Shown piece by piece: positions 61,349 to 64,000 of a stretch of DNA of 64,000 nucleotides. The stretch comes from UBA6115 sp050952935. Lineage in GTDB: Bacteria > Bacillota > Clostridia > Christensenellales > Aristaeellaceae. The stretch is taken from the NCBI GenBank assembly GCA_050952935.1, contig JBMNLS010000001.1:372001-436000 (forward strand), written 5' to 3'. The position numbers were made by a program, and so were the translations under genes. The notes below the pieces were generated by a model, which saw nothing but the letters and a program-made list of their open reading frames with translations, was not told where the DNA came from and made no database searches. The first letter of the stretch is position 1. Every line of letters starts with the position of its first letter.

Positions 61349-61576
61349 TACCATTTTTCCACCGACTGGAAATATTCTTGTTTTCAAATTGCATAGATAG
61401 TGTTGAAAGGCGCTTTGACATCCTCTGATTCCACGGGCGGGTGGTTTTACGATCATGCCCAGAAATATGGCATCATCCATTTTTCCCCAAAAACAGAAAA
61501 CATCAAAAGTCCTGAACCGGTGAAACATTTCAGGTTTCTTTTGCGTCTGATAGAATAGGGGAGAGGTTCCTGACGG

Positions 61577-61605
61577 TTGACAGACCCGCCCTCGCTTCAT
61601 ATAAT
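61577..61605 (+). promoter_or_regulatory. Consensus promoter of the CxxC-repeat protein gene
   Basis: TTGACA (61577-61582), 17-bp spacer, TATAAT (61600-61605): both hexamers and the spacing are perfect. Confidence 0.92.
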
Positions 61606-61672
61606 GTATAGGCGGTTAATAGAGAAAACAAATTGAGCCGGTGTTGCTGTCAAAATGAAAGGAGAACCGAAC

Positions 61673-63322
61673 ATGTTGAGAAACCGAAAGGCATTGGTCG
61701 CCCTGCTGGTATGCTGTTTGCTGCTGGGGGTGGCAGGGGTTGTGGGAGCGGACTGTACACATGAGTGGGGGGATGCAGTTGAATTAGATGCTGCTACATG
61801 TGAAACAACAGGGAGAAAGCAAAAAACCTGTAATATTTGTAGTGCTGTTGAGTATGAAACTATTCCTGCGCTTGGTCACGCTTGGGGTACTTATGTTACT
61901 ATTGAACCAGCTACTTGTACCTCTAAGGCGGTGGAACGGAGCATATGCTCTAGATGTAGATTGGAAGATGTGCGTGAAACCGGTACCACTCTGCCTCACC
62001 AAATGACTGGCTGGAAGACTATAAAAGAAGCTACATGCACAGAAGACGGTTATAAGGAAAACAAATGTTTAAACTGTGCAACTCAAGATAAAACTGAACC
62101 CATTGGAAGATTGGGACATGCGTGGGGCCCTGGATGGGTGGATGATGTTGCGCCAACATGTGGTGTGGCTGGTTCGGCAAAGAGAGAATGCTCAAGATCA
62201 GGATGTGGAATTGTTGAAACCAAAGTGCTGAAAGCATTAGAGCACAAGTTTGGATCATGGGTAGTCAGTCAAAAGCAGTCATGTGACAAAGAAGAAATCC
62301 AATCAAGAGAATGTAGTTTATGCAATAAGAAAGAAACACAAACAACAAAGCCAGCTCTTGGGCACAAGTTTGGATCATGGGTAGTCAGTCAAAAGCAGTC
62401 ATGTGACAAAGAAGAAATCCAATCAAGAGAATGTGGTTTATGCAATAAGAAAGAAACACAAACAACAAAGCCAGCTCTTGGGCATGACTTTGGCTCTTGG
62501 GGCAATAGGGTGGAACCCACCTGTACAACAGAAGGCAGTGAGAAGCGTACTTGTTCAAGATGTGGTTATGTAGATACCAGAAAGATCCCTATGCTTCCCC
62601 ATCCTTTTGGCCCTTGGGGAACTATTGATGAGCCCAGCTGTACAAAAACAGGCCTGGAAAAACGCACTTGTACCAAATGCCCTGCGACAGAGAACCGCAC
62701 CATCCCCCAACTCCCCCACGAGCCTGACGGTGTCTGGATCGACAAGCGGCAAGCGACCACCAAGCAGGTGGGGCTGCAGGTGTGCCATTGCACAAAATGC
62801 GGCGCTGAGGCGATCACCCGTAACGTAGCCCCTCCCCGCTTCCGCTATGAAATCCCCACCTATGTCCATGGCCCGCTGGCGAGCCAGTTCCCGGGCGGCG
62901 GTGCTTCCAACGCCAGGGTGATTTACCTGGACCTTACCACCGACAGCGACCAGCGCTACGCCCTGGTGACTGAGGAAGGCTGGCTGGTGGGCTATGCCCG
63001 GGTGACGGTGGCCGGCGGCACGGTGCGCGTGTCCCTGGAAAAACTCGTTGACTCCAATCTGTTTCGCCACCGCGCCTGGGGCATGTTCCCGGATGTGACC
63101 ATGGTGCGCCCGGTCAGCTATGATAATTCCCTGCCCTTTGATCAGTCGGTGAAGGGCCCTGGCGACAGCTGTGTCATCACCATCAACTTAATGACCAACT
63201 ACTATAAGGGCGGCGCCAACGAGCAGTTCAGCGACGCCATGATGGCCCCCGGCAGCAGCCTAAGCTATGGGGAGCTGAACCAGCAGATGCTGGAGATGTC
63301 CGAGCAGCAATCAGGGGAGTAA
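61673..63322 (+). CDS. Secreted CxxC-repeat protein
   Basis: A 549-residue exported protein; signal peptide MLRNRK to GVVGA-D. Start at 61673 with AAAGGAGA upstream; an ATG at 61655 would overlap that site. Residues about 27-390 hold roughly nine 38-42-residue repeats, each with HxFGxW, (P/A)(T/S)C, RxCxxC and LGH/LPH, so each can offer Cys and His for a metal or disulfide. Two adjacent repeats are near identical (see 62243-62482). The last ~165 residues are a different, GC-richer domain (from about FRYEIPTYVHGPL) without a known match. The 5' two-thirds is AT-rich relative to the window, suggesting mosaic origin. No anchor motif seen. Confidence 0.88.
   Translation: MLRNRKALVALLVCCLLLGVAGVVGADCTHEWGDAVELDAATCETTGRKQKTCNICSAVEYETIPALGHAWGTYVTIEPATCTSKAVERSICSRCRLEDVRETGTTLPHQMTGWKTIKEATCTEDGYKENKCLNCATQDKTEPIGRLGHAWGPGWVDDVAPTCGVAGSAKRECSRSGCGIVETKVLKALEHKFGSWVVSQKQSCDKEEIQSRECSLCNKKETQTTKPALGHKFGSWVVSQKQSCDKEEIQSRECGLCNKKETQTTKPALGHDFGSWGNRVEPTCTTEGSEKRTCSRCGYVDTRKIPMLPHPFGPWGTIDEPSCTKTGLEKRTCTKCPATENRTIPQLPHEPDGVWIDKRQATTKQVGLQVCHCTKCGAEAITRNVAPPRFRYEIPTYVHGPLASQFPGGGASNARVIYLDLTTDSDQRYALVTEEGWLVGYARVTVAGGTVRVSLEKLVDSNLFRHRAWGMFPDVTMVRPVSYDNSLPFDQSVKGPGDSCVITINLMTNYYKGGANEQFSDAMMAPGSSLSYGELNQQMLEMSEQQSGE
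62243..62482 (+). repeat. Tandem 120-bp near-perfect duplication inside the CxxC-repeat gene
   Basis: 62243-62362 and 62363-62482 match except for a single A/G change (Ser to Gly in ECSLCNKK versus ECGLCNKK). The 40-residue unit equals one protein repeat, so copy number can change in frame. Confidence 0.93.
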
Positions 63323-63341
63323 ATTGTTTTCCTAAAGTCTT

Positions 63342-63371
63342 CCGGCCGGCGCATTGCGCCGGCCGGTTTTT
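63342..63371 (+). terminator. Terminator of the CxxC-repeat gene
   Basis: An 11-bp perfect stem (63342-63352 with 63356-63366), ATT loop, then TTTTT. Confidence 0.92.
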
Positions 63372-63393
63372 CCTTGGGCATCGGTGCATATGG

Positions 63394-63422
63394 TTGACAT
63401 CCCCCCGCCCCCTTGCTATATT
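63394..63422 (+). promoter_or_regulatory. Promoter of the phosphodiester glycosidase-like gene
   Basis: TTGACA (63394-63399), 17-bp C-rich spacer, TATATT (63417-63422). Confidence 0.82.
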
Positions 63423-63454
63423 TTCCACAGCAAAGCATCACAGGAGGTCGTCTT

Positions 63455-64000
63455 ATGGTTCATCCTCAGCCGGGCATTCTTCGTTGGCTCCGGATTGGCT
63501 TGATCGCGCTGATGATAGCGCTTCTCATGGTTTTTCTCCCTTCCGGCACCATCTATTCCTTTGCTGAAATCGTCCCCCTGCCCATTGATGAAACGGGCGG
63601 TGTGCCGCCCTATGACTGGGGCTATCTGACGGAGGAAGAAGGGTATGAGGATGATTCCATCTCGGTCAGGATTGAGCATGGGCGTTTTGAAGGCACAAAC
63701 TGGACGGCTGTGCATGTGAAAATCGCCCATCCCAGCCAGCTGCGCACCCTGAAAGCCGGCCGCTATGGCTCCAACCAGGAGCTGGCGGGGGCCGTCATGG
63801 CGCGCAGGGTCAAGTCTGTGGTGGCCATCGGAGGGGATTTCTTCGCCTTTCATGGCCATGGCTACATCGTCAGGCAGGGCAAGTTCCACCGCAACCGCCC
63901 CACCGGCAAGCATGATGTGCTGGTCATAGACGATCAGGGGGATTTTCATCTGTTGATCCGGCCCACCAAGCAGGACATTGAGGCCTATGAGAAGGAAAAC
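63455..64000 (+). CDS. Phosphodiester glycosidase-family (NAGPA-like) protein, 3' end outside window
   Basis: 182 residues visible and the frame is open to the window end. AGGAGG (63442-63447) precedes the ATG at 63455. An N-terminal membrane anchor or signal (about residues 10-35, RIGLIALMIALLMVFL) points to the cell surface. SVVAIGGDFFAFHGHGYIVRQG matches the GGxFF-containing core of the NAGPA (DUF2233) fold found in exopolysaccharide-associated and phosphodiester glycosidases. Enzymatic role in this organism unknown; the C-terminal part is needed to judge the active site. Confidence 0.8.
   Translation, partial: MVHPQPGILRWLRIGLIALMIALLMVFLPSGTIYSFAEIVPLPIDETGGVPPYDWGYLTEEEGYEDDSISVRIEHGRFEGTNWTAVHVKIAHPSQLRTLKAGRYGSNQELAGAVMARRVKSVVAIGGDFFAFHGHGYIVRQGKFHRNRPTGKHDVLVIDDQGDFHLLIRPTKQDIEAYEKEN

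Larger units (their letters stand above)
61139..61672. other. 534-bp divergent intergenic region
   Basis: Holds promoters for both flanking transcripts (listed separately) and about 230 bp between them (61349-61576) with no recognised gene or structure. The minus-strand leader of about 175 nt is AT-rich and without recognised riboswitch motifs. Confidence 0.7.

Noticed and set aside
62243..62482. Tandem repeat resembling a CRISPR or satellite array
   Set aside because: Only two 120-bp copies with no spacers, fully inside a coding frame and equal to one protein repeat.

Overview
The window reads as a chromosomal segment of a fermentative, anaerobic member of the Bacillota, most likely a Clostridia-type gut or rumen bacterium. 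The pointers are strong AGGAGG ribosome sites, consensus TTGACA/TATAAT promoters, many Gram-positive sugar ABC systems, ROK, DeoR and AraC regulators, pyruvate phosphate dikinase and a flavodiiron protein. This placement is inference; there is no rRNA or marker gene to fix the lineage. No tRNA, insertion sequence, phage gene or CRISPR array was found. Coding density is high on both strands.

Layout. 1-1785 is the 3' part of ppdK. 1864-4423 holds a TIM-barrel isomerase divergent from a ROK regulator. 4620-12977 is one operon: two Gfo/Idh/MocA dehydrogenases, a zinc alcohol dehydrogenase, two TIM-barrel epimerases and a CUT2 sugar importer. This fits oxidise, isomerise and reduce chemistry on an imported sugar or cyclitol. 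13235-24627 is a second long operon with a diverged glucosamine-6-phosphate deaminase-like protein, a PIG-L deacetylase, two M24 (aminopeptidase-fold) proteins that have lost metal ligands, and two complete CUT2 importers. It is the best candidate here for an undescribed pathway.

24693-31872 (minus strand) is a kinase, CUT1 importer, amidohydrolase and arabinose/fucose-isomerase-like operon. 32081-35768 holds an ornithine-cyclodeaminase-family gene divergent from a DeoR regulator, an AAC(3)-fold acetyltransferase with a cysteine-rich tail and a small TIM-barrel-like protein. 35765-38914 (minus) holds a cyclase-family protein, a triosephosphate-isomerase-like protein between two YjbQ paralogues, and a SIS-domain isomerase. 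38915-39565 has no protein gene, but it carries a promoter, a structured stretch and a terminator that together look like a roughly 340-nt noncoding RNA on the minus strand.

40075-49509 is an L-arabinose locus: a PocR/AraC regulator, araA, a YtfQRT-YjfF-like furanose importer, RtcB and an AraD-like class II aldolase/epimerase. 49629-54711 holds an unrecognised secreted protein, a URO-D-family methyltransferase, a homocysteine methyltransferase and a flavodiiron-rubredoxin fusion with a Tat signal. 54856-61138 (minus) is another CUT2 operon with an SDR and a Gfo/Idh/MocA enzyme. 61673-64000 holds a secreted CxxC-repeat protein and the start of a phosphodiester glycosidase.

Overall this is a carbohydrate-scavenging region: six sugar ABC importers in 64 kb, each with its own set of isomerases, dehydrogenases or kinases. 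Every solute-binding-protein gene is followed by a strong hairpin, a likely device for making more binding protein than membrane components. Many predicted promoters have near-consensus hexamers with 17-18 bp spacers, and short operator-like repeats suggest local and catabolite control.
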